DNA of 64,000 nucleotides from JAPLSN01 sp964482955 (lineage in GTDB: Bacteria > Spirochaetota > Spirochaetia > Treponematales > UBA12059): NCBI GenBank assembly GCA_964482955.1, contig CAYZZW010000007.1, forward strand, positions 20,201 to 84,200, in the 5' to 3' direction. Made by a program: the position numbers and the translations under genes. Shown piece after piece: positions 33,648 to 41,886 of this stretch. The notes under the pieces were generated by a model that saw only the letters and a list, made by a program, of their open reading frames with translations, was not told where the DNA came from and did not search any database. Each line of letters opens with the position of its first letter. Position 1 is the first letter of the stretch.

Positions 33648-34238
33648 ATGAGCGATTTCGGGAAAGTGTACGAAGAGTGGGAGCGCCTCGTGTCGGACCG
33701 CGGAGAGGCGGCGAACAAGGCCTCGCAGAAACCGGCCGGTTCCGGCAAGAAACTCGGTCCCTCGCCCAAGCGCGCCGAAGGATCGGCCGAACGCCCGGGC
33801 GGCGGATCGGCGGCGGCGAAAGCCTCGGCCAAGCCGAAGCCCGACGCCGCGAGGCAATTTTCCGATTGGCTCGACCGTCACATGGTGCCGGACAAGGACG
33901 GGCGGGAAGAAGCGCCCGCGACGCGGCTTTCGAACCGCGACATCGACGCCCTGCCGATCGAGGCGAGCATCGACCTGCACGGCCTCACCGCGCGCGACGC
34001 CGAGGCCGCCCTCGAAGCCTTTTTCAGGGACGCCGCCCGCCGCGGCCTGCGGAAAGTACTCGTCGTGCACGGCATCGGCCGCCATTCCGAGACGGAAGCG
34101 GTGCTGCCGGGCGTGGTGCGGAAGTTCCTGGAACGATCGCCGTACGCGGGAAGGAGCGGTTACGCCGACAAGGCGTCAGGAGGGAAGGGGGCCGTCTGGG
34201 TCCTCGTGCGACCCGCGGCCTCTCATTTTTCGCGGTAG
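33648..34238 (+). CDS. Smr-domain protein
   Basis: A 196-residue protein. A basic, low-complexity N-terminus (about residues 20-75) precedes a stand-alone Smr domain with the conserved IDLHGLTARDAEAAL and VVHGIGRHSE motifs. Smr domains are nucleases or nucleic-acid-binding modules related to the MutS2 C-terminus, with roles in ribosome-collision rescue in some lineages. The start is 2 bp after batD, with GGATTGGAG as SD, so it is probably the last gene of the bat transcript. Its 3' end overlaps infA (opposite strand) by 16 bp. Confidence 0.85.
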   Translation: MSDFGKVYEEWERLVSDRGEAANKASQKPAGSGKKLGPSPKRAEGSAERPGGGSAAAKASAKPKPDAARQFSDWLDRHMVPDKDGREEAPATRLSNRDIDALPIEASIDLHGLTARDAEAALEAFFRDAARRGLRKVLVVHGIGRHSETEAVLPGVVRKFLERSPYAGRSGYADKASGGKGAVWVLVRPAASHFSR

Positions 34239-34441
34239 ATGATCCGGCCGCGGTTGAGGTCGTAGGGCGAAAGCGCGACCTTGACCTTGTCGCCGGGAAC
34301 GATGCGGATGTAGTGCTTGCGCATTTTGCCGGAAAGATGTGACAGGATGACGTGCCCGTTGGACAGCTCGACCCGGAACATGGTGTTGGGAAGGGCTTCG
34401 CGGACGATGCCTTCCACCTCGATCGCTTCTTCTTTGGCCAC
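34223..34441 (-). CDS. infA: Translation initiation factor IF-1
   Basis: The 72-residue product has the exact family size and text: EAIEVEGIVREALPNTMFRV, GHVILSHLSGKMRKHYIRI, DKVKVALSPYDLNRGRI. It is a single S1/OB-fold protein binding the 30S A site. The open frame extends upstream, but the GTG at 34441 has a good SD (AGGAGTG) and gives the standard N-terminus. The gene is convergent with smr and overlaps it by 16 bp. Confidence 0.95.
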   Translation of the reverse strand: MAKEEAIEVEGIVREALPNTMFRVELSNGHVILSHLSGKMRKHYIRIVPGDKVKVALSPYDLNRGRIIYREK

Positions 34442-34566
34442 GATCACTCCTCTAGGTAATGCCGCCGTTTCGTGCGGCGGTTTCCCCGAACTTCCGAAAA
34501 AGCCCGCGGAACGAGCATTATGGTACAACCGCCCGCGCTTCGTGTCAACCTGCGTGAAAAAACGGA

Positions 34567-34630
34567 TCACGAAGGACACGAAGTTTAGCCACTAAGAACA
34601 CGAAGAACACGAAGAACGTGAAGAACGCGA
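34567..34630. repeat. Family B CACGAAGG-word repeat
   Basis: A run of CACGAAG/AACGTGAAG words upstream of infA, with no complementary right arm. It is one of two copies not located directly behind a stop codon. Confidence 0.6.
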
Positions 34631-34659
34631 TGAAAGAGGCGATAAGAATTTGGGCGCCA

Positions 34660-34778
34660 CCCGCGCCATGGTCTGATCGCCCATGGCGCGGGTCGGGCTG
34701 TACGCTTCAAGTCCTCGCGTGATCGGCTCCGCCACTCACGCTCCGGGCTTTCCGCTCCCATCCCTGGCGCGCGAAGCG
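34660..34778. repeat. Family C two-hairpin element, copy 1
   Basis: Hairpin 1 has perfect 12-bp arms (34660-34671, 34681-34692; CCCGCGCCATGG type). The constant scaffold GGGCTGTACGCTTCAAGTCC follows, then a variable segment flanked by CGTGA / TCACG, then CTCCGGGCTTTCCGCTCCCA and TCCCTGGCGCG. The rest of 34779-35004 holds no gene. Confidence 0.6.
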
Positions 34779-35004
34779 CCGACCGGAAAGGTTCGCGCAT
34801 GGATGACGTCATGCGCGTTAGCGCATGCATGAATCATTTCCTTTCGGCAAACGACGCGCAGCGGCGTACGCGCGAACCACACCCGTCGAGCGCCGCGCGT
34901 TCGACGATGTCAAAAATCCGCATGGACGCGGATTTTTGACCACCCCATCCCTGGCGCGCGAAGAGCTGCATGCGGGAGGCGATGTGTGATACCCTTGGGA
35001 CGAC

Positions 35005-35532
35005 ATGGACACGGCATCCGGCGACACGCCCATCGCGCTCATCGGTTTCATGGCGAGCGGCAAGACCGCGGTCGGGCGCGCGCTCGCGCTGAGGCTCGGC
35101 TGGTCGTTCGCGGACACGGACGACCTCGTCGTCGCCGAGCGCGGTCTGCCGATAGCGGAGATCTTCGGGCTCTCCGGCGAAGCCGCCTTCCGCGCGCTCG
35201 AAGCCGCCGCGCTCGAGCGGGTTACGGCGATGCCGCGCATGGTCGTCGCCGCGGGCGGCGGCGTCGTGCTGTTGCCTGAAAACCGTCGCATCCTCGCGGA
35301 GCGTTGCTGGACGGTTTTCCTCCGCGTGAGCCCCGCGACGGCCGTCGCGCGCGCCTCGCGCGAACCGGGCACCCGGCCGCTCCTCTCCGGCGCGGATCCG
35401 ACGCGAGCGGCCGAGCGTCTCCTTGCCGAACGCGCGCCCCTTTACGAAACGGCGGCGGACTTCGTCGTGGACGCCGATCGTCTGTCGCCCGAATCCATCG
35501 TGGAGGCCATCGTTGCGCGTCGAGCTCGCTAG
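35005..35532 (+). CDS. aroK: Shikimate kinase
   Basis: A 175-residue P-loop kinase phosphorylating shikimate at O3 in the chorismate pathway. Walker A is GFMASGKT (about residues 14-21). The substrate-binding DTDD (Asp about 36-39) follows, as does the Walker B-like AAGGGVVL. A lid with two arginines (SREPGTRPLL) is present. No SD is visible, and a GATACC-like -10 lies about 12 bp before the ATG, so the mRNA may be nearly leaderless. It overlaps aroA by 20 bp; the two genes give consecutive steps apart from EPSP formation. Confidence 0.9.
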   Translation: MDTASGDTPIALIGFMASGKTAVGRALALRLGWSFADTDDLVVAERGLPIAEIFGLSGEAAFRALEAAALERVTAMPRMVVAAGGGVVLLPENRRILAERCWTVFLRVSPATAVARASREPGTRPLLSGADPTRAAERLLAERAPLYETAADFVVDADRLSPESIVEAIVARRAR

Positions 35533-36802
35533 CGCGCGGCTTTCCGGCGCCGTCGACGCGCCGCCGTCGAAAAGCCACACGCAACGCGTCGTCGCCGCGG
35601 CCTGCCTCGCGCGCGGCACTACGGTCATCGAGCGCCCGTCCGACTGCGACGACTCCGCGGCAGCGCTCGGCATCGCCCGGGCGCTCGGCTGCGCCGTGGC
35701 TCGCGACGGAGATACGGTCCGCGTCACGGGCTCCTGGGACGGCGCCGGTTTTCGGCTCGCGTCCGGCGATCTCGACTGCGGCGAATCCGCGTTGTGCGCG
35801 CGCCTCTTCGCGCCGATCGCCTCGCTCGCGCGGAGCCCGATCCGCCTCGTCGGGCGCGACTCGCTCCGCGCGCGTCCCATGGACATGCTCGTGGCCCCGC
35901 TCCGCGCCCTCGGCGTTTCCTGCGAGACCGAAGGCGGCCGCCTGCCCGTGACCGTGCGCGGTCCGCTTTCGGGCGGCGTCGCGGAAGTCGACTGCGCCGT
36001 CAGCTCCCAGCACGCGAGCGGGCTCCTCCTCGCCCTGCCGCTCGCCCGGCCGTTGGCCGCGCGCGATTCCGCGCTCGTCGTGACCCGGCTCGCGAGCGCC
36101 CCGTACCTCGACCTCACGTGCGCGGTCGCGGAGGCGTTCGGCGCGCGCATCGGAGGCGATCGCCGGACGCGCTTCGAAATCCGCGGCGGCCTAGTCTACG
36201 AAGCGCGCCGCGTCCGCGTCGAGGGCGATTGGAGTTCGGGCGCCGTCCTCCTCGTCGCCGGCGCCATCGCGGCCGATCCGACCGCCGGGATTCTCGTGCG
36301 CGGGCTCGATCCCCGCTCGACGCAGGCGGACCGTCTCGTCCTCGAGGCGCTCCGCGCCGCGGGCGCCCGCGTGGACGAAGAAGCTGTCGGCTACCGGGTC
36401 CGCGCAAGCGCGCTCCGCGCCTTCGACCTCGACCTCACCGACGCTCCCGACCTCTTCCCGCCCCTGGCCGCGCTCGCCGCGCGCGCGGACGGCACGTCGG
36501 TCTTGCACGGCGTGCGCCGCCTCGCGCACAAGGAAAGCGACCGCGCCGCCGCCATCATCGAGGAATTCGCCAAGCTCGGAGCGTCCGTCGAACGCTCCGC
36601 CGACGAACTCCGTATCCGCGGCGGCCGGGTCTCGGGCGGCGCCGCCTCCTCCCGCGGCGACCACCGCATCGCCATGGCCTTGGCCTTGCTGTCCCTTGCC
36701 GCCGACCAACCCGTCACCATCGACGACGCCGAATGCGTCAATAAATCCTACCCCACCTTCTGGGAAGACCTCCGCCTCCTGTCGCTCCCGGTCTCCCGTT
36801 GA
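35513..36802 (+). CDS. aroA: 3-phosphoshikimate 1-carboxyvinyltransferase (EPSP synthase)
   Basis: EPSP synthase joins shikimate-3-phosphate and phosphoenolpyruvate. The 429-residue product has the PPSKSHTQR phosphate-binding motif at about residues 17-25, the later GDHRIAMALALLSL signature, and a C-terminal NKSYPTFWEDL. The TTG start at 35513 is chosen because GGAGGC lies 5 bp upstream and the protein then begins at the family N-terminus (RVELASARLSGAVDAPPSKS). The start is inside aroK, so translation is probably coupled. A family B repeat begins 5 bp after the stop. Confidence 0.95.
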   Translation: MRVELASARLSGAVDAPPSKSHTQRVVAAACLARGTTVIERPSDCDDSAAALGIARALGCAVARDGDTVRVTGSWDGAGFRLASGDLDCGESALCARLFAPIASLARSPIRLVGRDSLRARPMDMLVAPLRALGVSCETEGGRLPVTVRGPLSGGVAEVDCAVSSQHASGLLLALPLARPLAARDSALVVTRLASAPYLDLTCAVAEAFGARIGGDRRTRFEIRGGLVYEARRVRVEGDWSSGAVLLVAGAIAADPTAGILVRGLDPRSTQADRLVLEALRAAGARVDEEAVGYRVRASALRAFDLDLTDAPDLFPPLAALAARADGTSVLHGVRRLAHKESDRAAAIIEEFAKLGASVERSADELRIRGGRVSGGAASSRGDHRIAMALALLSLAADQPVTIDDAECVNKSYPTFWEDLRLLSLPVSR

Positions 36803-36807
36803 AAACG

Positions 36808-36856
36808 TTACCACGAAGGACACGAAGGGAACGAAGAGCACGAAGGAAGATGAAGA
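36808..36856. repeat. Family B CACGAAGG-word repeat
   Basis: TTACCACGAAGGACACGAAG and further words start about 5 bp after the aroA stop; no right arm is present. Confidence 0.65.
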
Positions 36857-36889
36857 GGTTTAGAGATAGGCTGCTCTTGATCGAGCGGC

Positions 36890-37080
36890 AGAAAACGTAA
36901 AGTCAACCGCGATTCATTCGACGTGACAGCCGTTGTGCGGCTTTACTGGGGCAAGGTGGCGCCAGTTCGTGTGGCGCCTTTCTGGTCGGTCCTTAGCCAG
37001 CGAAAGCCCGCCGTGACTCGTTCGGCGTGCTAGCTGTTGTGCGGCTTACTGGAGCCGGGCAGCATCCGATGTCGCGTCGA
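36890..37080. repeat. Family A outer left-arm fragments, two copies
   Basis: Two similar blocks contain GCCGTTGTGCGGCTTTACTG near 36927 and TGTTGTGCGGCTTACTGG near 37033. Both follow a TCATTCGACGTG / TCGTTCGGCGTG motif. GGTCGGTCCTTAGCCAGCG near 36987 matches 3351. The first block has no right arm. Confidence 0.6.
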
Positions 37081-37220
37081 ATGCGACCGCCGGGTGGGGC
37101 ATACAAGTACCCGCGCAGAATATTGCGAGTACTCTCGCCTATTCGGCGCGGGTACTTGTATGCCCCAGGCCTCGGTCGATCCGGTCCGACATCTGTTCGC
37201 CGCACCTTACCTGGCAGCCT
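37081..37220. repeat. Family A palindromic repeat with 21-bp perfect arms
   Basis: Arms 37096-37116 and 37146-37166 pair perfectly over 21 bp. Then an A/G mismatch and GAATA / TATTC lead to the inner hairpin GCGAG-TACT-CTCGC. The usual CGACG/CGTCG of the inner arm is replaced on both sides (GCAG / CGGC). The outer right flank is TTCGCCGCACC. Confidence 0.8.
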
Positions 37221-37249
37221 CAACGAAAGTTCACAAGTTATCAATCACG

Positions 37250-37370
37250 GCGCGCGATGTTGTTTTGCGAGTACTCTCGCCTATTCGTCGTGGGTAGTTG
37301 TATGCCCCGATCCCAGGTCGATCCGATCCGACATCTGTCCGCCGCACTTCTCCGAGTGGTCCTACGTTGT
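37250..37370. repeat. Family A half-element
   Basis: Same organisation as 3590-3705: CAATCACGGCGCGCGATGTT before TTTTGCGAGTACTCTCGCC, then the right arm (GTGGGTAGTTG, TATGCCCC) and CCGCCGCAC. It follows a full element, as at 3.5 kb. Confidence 0.65.
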
Positions 37371-37387
37371 CGAACGCGAAACGCGGT

Positions 37388-38497
37388 TCACACGGGGATC
37401 AGTTCATAATCGTTCGAGCCCAGCCCGATCGACTCTCCGTAGGTGAGCTGCGTCTCGCCCCGCGTCTCCGGATGCATCGCCGCGAACTTGTCGTCGCCGG
37501 GGCCGGCCTTGCCTTCGACCGGCGATCCCTTCGGCGTATCGGCCGCCTTCACGAGCTCGAACGCGGCCCGGTCGATCGCCACCGGGTCGGTCGACGCGAG
37601 GAAGCCGATGTCGGAGACGAGCGGCACGTCGGACCACGGCGCGCAGTCGCACACCGGAACGACGCGCGTGACGAAGGTCAGGTAGACGACGCGGCCTGGT
37701 TTGCCCTTGACGGCGGCCAGCGCGTACTCGGTCATCTTTTCGGTGAATTCGCCGATCTCGACCTCCCAGTCCATCTGGATGGCCTTCGGCGCGCAGAACA
37801 GCGCGCACTCGCCGCAGCCGATGCAGGCCGCGCGGTCGATGATCGCCTTGTCCTTGCCGGACTGCTTCGCGGCGCCCGTGGGGCAGACCTCGGCGCACTT
37901 CCCGCACGCGACGCAGCGCTTGTCCTTCACGAAAAAGCGGCACGAGTGCTGGTCGCGCTTGCCGGCGGCCGGGGCGCAGCCCATCGCCAGGTTCTTGATC
38001 GCCCCGCCGAACCCGGACATCTCGTGCCCCTTGAAGTGGCTCACGACGATCATGGAGTCGGCGTCCAGGATGCCGTTGGCGATCTTCGCCGCCTTGAACC
38101 ACTTGAGGCCGAGCTCGACCTCGCGCCAGTCCGTCGACTTGATACCGTCCGCGATGATTACCGGCGCGCCGACGACTTCCGGCACGAAGCCGTGCCGCGT
38201 CGCGACGCCGAGGTGGTCGACGGCGTTGTGCCGGTCGCCCGAGTAGAGCGTGCCCGTGTCCGTGAAGAAGGGCTTGGCGCCGCGGGCGCGGGCGGCGTCG
38301 GAAGCGACGCGCGCGAACACCGGGCTCACGTACGAGTCGTTCCCCGTCTCGCCGAAATGGATCTTGAGGGCGCAGAGGTCGTCCTTCCGGACCGCTCCGC
38401 CCTCGAGCACCTTGTCGAGAAGCAGCGCGAGCTTCGATACGGTATTGCGCGATTCCGACCGCGCCTTCACGTCGGCGAACCAAACTGCAGACGGCAT
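37388..38497 (-). CDS. DUF362 domain 4Fe-4S ferredoxin-like protein
   Basis: A 369-residue protein. The N-terminal DUF362 domain (KIHFGETGNDSYV, FFTDTGTLYSGDRHN, VVSHFKGHEMSGFGGAIKN) is followed by two 4Fe-4S clusters: CVACGKCAEVCP and CIGCGECALFC, each with CxxCxxCxxxCP spacing, near residues 190-230. A second DUF362 part follows. It is cytosolic. DUF362-ferredoxins are common in anaerobes and are of unknown redox function. The ATG at 38497 has a good SD (AAGGAG); the open frame to 38587 is rejected. The gene is monocistronic, its 3' end facing family A repeats. Confidence 0.85.
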   Translation of the reverse strand: MPSAVWFADVKARSESRNTVSKLALLLDKVLEGGAVRKDDLCALKIHFGETGNDSYVSPVFARVASDAARARGAKPFFTDTGTLYSGDRHNAVDHLGVATRHGFVPEVVGAPVIIADGIKSTDWREVELGLKWFKAAKIANGILDADSMIVVSHFKGHEMSGFGGAIKNLAMGCAPAAGKRDQHSCRFFVKDKRCVACGKCAEVCPTGAAKQSGKDKAIIDRAACIGCGECALFCAPKAIQMDWEVEIGEFTEKMTEYALAAVKGKPGRVVYLTFVTRVVPVCDCAPWSDVPLVSDIGFLASTDPVAIDRAAFELVKAADTPKGSPVEGKAGPGDDKFAAMHPETRGETQLTYGESIGLGSNDYELIPV

Positions 38498-38580
38498 GAC
38501 AGACTCCTTGCGTCGATCTTTCCCCAACTCTACCCCCTCAGCCCCCCTTCGTCCACCCGCCAGCCAGCAGGAAGAAGAGT

Positions 38581-38645
38581 TTGCCACGGAGGTACGGAGC
38601 GAAGTTTAGCGAGTACTCGAGCGTTGATCACGGAGGAGAGGAAGA
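38581..38645. repeat. Family B variant with an S module
   Basis: CACGGAGG-type words surround a reversed S module (AGCGAAGTTTAGCGAGTACT). It lies 5' of the DUF362 gene rather than behind a stop codon. Confidence 0.6.
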
Positions 38646-38739
38646 AGGAAAGAAGGTTAACTAGGAAGGAATGGTCATAGACAAAGTGAAGCCCGGACGG
38701 CATTGTCACTGCATCGTCGGCATAAGACTTGACCGTCCG

Positions 38740-38930
38740 GCCTGCGAGCCGTCGTGCGGCGCTGCTGGGGACACCCGGCGTCCGATGACGCACTGCATGT
38801 GACCGCCGGGTGGGGCATACAACTATCCGCGACAAAGCTTGCGCTTACTTGCGCGTCTTTGGCGCTGATAGTTGTATGCCCCACCCGGTCGCTTCGGTCC
38901 GACATCCGTCCGCCGCACCATCCCGTATCG
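38740..38930. repeat. Family A palindrome, ACAAAG subtype
   Basis: Arms 38808-38837 and 38857-38886 pair at 28 of 30 positions (GGGTGGGGCATACAACTATC type). The loop is CTTGCGC-TTACTT-GCGCGT. The inner stem matches the palindrome at 14953, while the outer arms match the GCGAG subtype. The outer flanks are CGTCGTGCGGCGCTGCTGGG and CGCCGCACC. No gene is seen in 38498-39024. Confidence 0.8.
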
Positions 38931-39024
38931 CCTCGCTATGGTACCAACGCGGGTGGGATCTGGATTTATTCCAACGTTTCCGGTACAGTGCCGTCCGCGC
39001 GAAACGCGCCTTGGGAGGAATTTT

Positions 39025-39597
39025 TTGGAAGCACAGACCATCGCCGTCAAGGACGGCAGCGCCAATCCCGCCCCGCTCGGGCTGCTCGGCTTCGGCATGA
39101 CCACGATTCTCCTGAACCTGCACAACGCCGGCTTCTACCCGATGGACGCGATGATCCTCGGCATGGGCCTCTGCGTCGGGGGCATCGCCCAGGTGATCGC
39201 CGGCGTCTTTGAAATGAAGAAGGGCAACACCTTCGGCGCCACCGCCTTCACGGCGTACGGCTTTTTCTGGATCTCCCTCGTCGTGGCCCTCGTGTTCCCG
39301 AAGGCGGGCCTCGCCGCCGCGCCGAACGGCGTCGCCATGGGCTGCTACCTCGCCGTGTGGGGGCTCTTCTCCCTGGGGATGTTCGTCGGCACCCTGCGCC
39401 TCAACGCCGCGCTCCGCTTCGTCTTCGGCACCCTCGTCGTCCTCTTCGCCCTGCTCGCCGCCGGCGACTTCTCCGGCATCGGCATGCTGAAGACCGTCGC
39501 CGGCTACGAAGGCATCGTCTGCGGCGCCGCCGCCCTCTACGCGGCCCTCGCCCAGGTCCTCAACGAAGTCTACGGCAAGAAACTCCTCCCGCTTTAA
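39025..39597 (+). CDS. satP: Acetate/succinate transporter, GPR1/FUN34/YaaH family
   Basis: A 190-residue inner-membrane protein with six hydrophobic segments and the family signature NPAPLGLLGFGMTT at about residues 14-27. The YaaH/SatP group carries acetate and succinate with protons; this could export or take up acetate in a fermenter. The start is TTG at 39025, preceded by GGGAGGA at 4-5 bp. No ATG lies in the right place. The gene is monocistronic, with a family A palindrome upstream and a family B inverted repeat 30 bp after its stop. Confidence 0.9.
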   Translation: MEAQTIAVKDGSANPAPLGLLGFGMTTILLNLHNAGFYPMDAMILGMGLCVGGIAQVIAGVFEMKKGNTFGATAFTAYGFFWISLVVALVFPKAGLAAAPNGVAMGCYLAVWGLFSLGMFVGTLRLNAALRFVFGTLVVLFALLAAGDFSGIGMLKTVAGYEGIVCGAAALYAALAQVLNEVYGKKLLPL

Positions 39598-39626
39598 ATC
39601 GACGAATAGACCTCTGACGAAAAACC

Positions 39627-39748
39627 TTACCACGAAGGGCACGAAGGTTAGGCCACGAAGATCACGAAGGAAGAAAAGAATTTGGTTTAATCCAGTTTCT
39701 TTTTCTTCCTTCGTGCCCTTCGTGCTTCCTTCGTGATCTTCGTGGTAA
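39627..39748. repeat. Family B inverted repeat
   Basis: Left arm TTACCACGAAGGGCACGAAG and right arm CTTCGTGATCTTCGTGGTAA enclose an A/T-rich centre (TTTGGTTTAATCCAG). It lies between the 3' ends of satP and the convergent hydrogenase-like gene. Confidence 0.75.
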
Positions 39749-39769
39749 AAAAATAATTAAAGGTAGACG

Positions 39770-41575
39770 CTAGGAATCACGTTCCCCGGATACCGAATCG
39801 TCTTCGAGGAGGCCTCGTTCGAGGTAATCGTTGACGGCGTTGAGCTTGTCCCCGACTTCTTTTTTCATCGCCGCGCTCTGCGACGCGAGCTTTTCGATGC
39901 GCGCCGTCATCGACTCGAAGCGCTCGTCGATCTGCTTTACGTACGGGGCGATGGATTCCGACTCCTCGCGCGACCTGCCCGCGAGCGACTTCACGCTCTC
40001 CGCCACCACCGCGAAGCCGCGCCCGGCCTCGCCCGCGCGCGCCGCCTCGATGCTCGCGTTGAGCGCCAGCAAGTCCGTCTGCCGGGAGATCTCCGTGATG
40101 GTGCTGGCGATGCCGGACAGCGCGCCGAGCCGCTCGTTCGTCTCCTCGGTCGCCCGGCGCAGCTCCTCCATCTCGATCTCGAAGCCGTCCAGCATGCCCA
40201 CCACGCTCGATACCGCCTTGTCGAGCGTCGACCTCGTGCGCCCGAAGATGTCCGCCCGCTCCTCGCGCTTCTGCTTCGCGAGTTCCTCGATCATCCGCTC
40301 CTTGTAGAAGCTGCAATTCTCCTTGCGGTTGAGCCCGTTCCAGATGGCCGCGGCCATGAGCTCGCAGCTGTTGTAGCCGCAGCCGCAGCAGTTGAGCACG
40401 TCGCGCATGCTCGTCTTGCCCATGCTCCGGAACAGGTCCGCGAGTTCGCGGCGCGACGGCACGCGGAACCCGCCGTTCTCCGAGAGGTCGCGGTACGATC
40501 GGGCGTACAAGCCGGGGCGCCACGCCGCGTCGATCGCCTTGCGGAGCTTCGCGCGGCCGAAGAGGCGCTTCCGCCACCCGCGTTCCGCCTCCTGCCGCCT
40601 GGCCTCCACCCGCGATTCGATGACGTCCGCGTGCTCGTCGGCGCACGGAGTGCCGGCGCCGGCGTTGCAGCCCCGGTCGCAATTGAGGCAGTCGACGAGT
40701 AGGGGCTGGATGCCGGCTTCGATGGCCGCGTGCAGTCCGTCCAGGTACGGGTACACCGTCTCCTTGCCTTCGATTTTCCGGCTCGACCGTTCGATGCCGG
40801 GCACTTCGCGCTTCGCCGTCTCGAGGAGGCCGCCCGGCGTGGAGAACAGCACCGCGCGTTCCGCGGGCGATCCCTCGAAGCCGACGGCCGGATAGGACGC
40901 GAGGTCGATCCCGCGGTCGGCGAAGTGCGCCGCGAGCGACTTCATCGTCACGTTGAAGTCACCGTAGCCCGTCTCGTCGAACTCGCGCCGCTTCGCGTAG
41001 CACGGCGAGATCACCGCGATGGGGGCGTCGCGGAACTCGGGGCGGAATTCCCGGATCATCTTCATCGTGTGCGTCATCGGGCTGTCGGCCTTGGCGAGGT
41101 GCGGCGCCAGCTCGGGGCGGTAGATCTGGATATAGCTCACGATGGCGGGGCAGGGCTGCGCGATCACCGTGGCGGGCTTGTCGGCCTTGATCGATTCGAC
41201 GTACGACTTTACCGTCAGCTCCGCGCCGAAGCTCACGTCGAAGCACGCGGCCACGCCCATCGAGCGGAGCCAGCCGTTCAGGTTGGGCACGAGGCCGGGA
41301 AAGTTGGCGGCGGCGCCGGGCGCCACGATGGCCACCGGGCGGATACCGCGCGCGAGGGCGTCCATGAACTCGGGGAACTCGTCGATGCCGCAGCGCGCCT
41401 CGTGCGTGCACGCCGCGATGCAGGAACCGCAGCCGATGCAGCGGTCCGCGTCCACCGCCGCGTAGTCGCCGGACATGTCGTTGCACATCTTCACCGGGCA
41501 CGCCGCCAGGCACGCGTGGCAGCTCACGCACTTGTCCTTGTCGACCGCGATCACCGCCCGTAACTTCGTTTTCAT
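39770..41575 (-). CDS. Cytosolic [FeFe]-hydrogenase-like Fe-S protein fused to a chemoreceptor signalling domain
   Basis: A 601-residue fusion. Two ferredoxin clusters come first (C16/19/22/26, CVSCHACLAACP; C46/49/52/56, CIGCGSCIAACT). An [FeFe]-hydrogenase-like region has reduced H-cluster motifs: AQPCPAIVSY with C142, SPCYAKRREF with C192, and CLNCDRGCNAG with C296, C299 and C303. A further Fe-S motif CCGCGYNSC...C is at C396-C421. The last 150 residues hold the chemoreceptor tip EISRQTDLLALNASIEAARA and GRGFAVVAESV. No transmembrane segment is present. The MCP part is short, so it is expected to signal from the cytosol to CheA/CheW according to H2 or redox state. Sensing rather than catalysis is inference from the altered motifs. 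Confidence 0.85.
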   Translation of the reverse strand: MKTKLRAVIAVDKDKCVSCHACLAACPVKMCNDMSGDYAAVDADRCIGCGSCIAACTHEARCGIDEFPEFMDALARGIRPVAIVAPGAAANFPGLVPNLNGWLRSMGVAACFDVSFGAELTVKSYVESIKADKPATVIAQPCPAIVSYIQIYRPELAPHLAKADSPMTHTMKMIREFRPEFRDAPIAVISPCYAKRREFDETGYGDFNVTMKSLAAHFADRGIDLASYPAVGFEGSPAERAVLFSTPGGLLETAKREVPGIERSSRKIEGKETVYPYLDGLHAAIEAGIQPLLVDCLNCDRGCNAGAGTPCADEHADVIESRVEARRQEAERGWRKRLFGRAKLRKAIDAAWRPGLYARSYRDLSENGGFRVPSRRELADLFRSMGKTSMRDVLNCCGCGYNSCELMAAAIWNGLNRKENCSFYKERMIEELAKQKREERADIFGRTRSTLDKAVSSVVGMLDGFEIEMEELRRATEETNERLGALSGIASTITEISRQTDLLALNASIEAARAGEAGRGFAVVAESVKSLAGRSREESESIAPYVKQIDERFESMTARIEKLASQSAAMKKEVGDKLNAVNDYLERGLLEDDSVSGERDS

Positions 41576-41623
41576 TCCCGCCCCCGCCCGCGCCGCGCGA
41601 ATCGACGCGGCGCTGACAGGTTC

Positions 41624-41652
41624 AGTGTAGCCGCCTGAGCGGGCGTTTTCAA
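41624..41652 (-). promoter_or_regulatory. Promoter of the hydrogenase-like sensor
   Basis: On the minus strand TTGAAA (41647-41652), a 17-bp spacer and TACACT (41624-41629), about 49 bp before the ATG at 41575. Confidence 0.6.
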
Positions 41653-41689
41653 ACCGGGATTTTCGGGGTGGGGTGGGGGAAGTCTCCCC

Positions 41690-41815
41690 CTCGCTCCAAA
41701 GTCCTCGCGGCCTTCGGGGCGAAGCCTGCGCGCCGCCAACGGGTACGCTCCGGGCTTTTCCGCTTCCCCCTCCGTGCGCGCCGTGCCGGCGCGCGGCGCC
41801 GTAGCCCCGGTGTTG
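41690..41815. repeat. Family C element, diverged copy 2
   Basis: CTCGCTCCAAAGTCCTCG, then a GGCCTTCGGGGCGAAGCC stem-like insert, then GTACGCTCCGGGCTTTTCCG and CTTCCCCCTCCGTGCGCG. The order of scaffold parts agrees with the copies at 34660 and 46975. No gene is seen in 41576-41886. Confidence 0.5.
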
Positions 41816-41837
41816 CCGTGTGCGTCCGCTCGGGACG

Positions 41838-41864
41838 AAAAAAAACCGCCCCCGAAGGGGCGGC
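41838..41864 (-). terminator. Rho-independent terminator of the outer-membrane protein gene
   Basis: On the minus strand, CCGCCCC-TTCG-GGGGCGG followed by eight T residues: 7-bp GC stem, UUCG tetraloop, U-tract. It lies 22 bp after the stop of the barrel gene. Confidence 0.9.
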
Positions 41865-41886
41865 TCGTTTCCGGGAAACTGGAGAC

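Noticed and set aside
37298..38680. 460-codon + strand frame opposite the DUF362 gene
   Set aside because: Antisense shadow; the minus strand has two perfect CxxCxxCxxxC clusters and an SD.
39627..39748. Family B blocks as CRISPR or coding minisatellites
   Set aside because: The words are 8-12 bp, vary in order, form inverted arms and contain stops in all frames.
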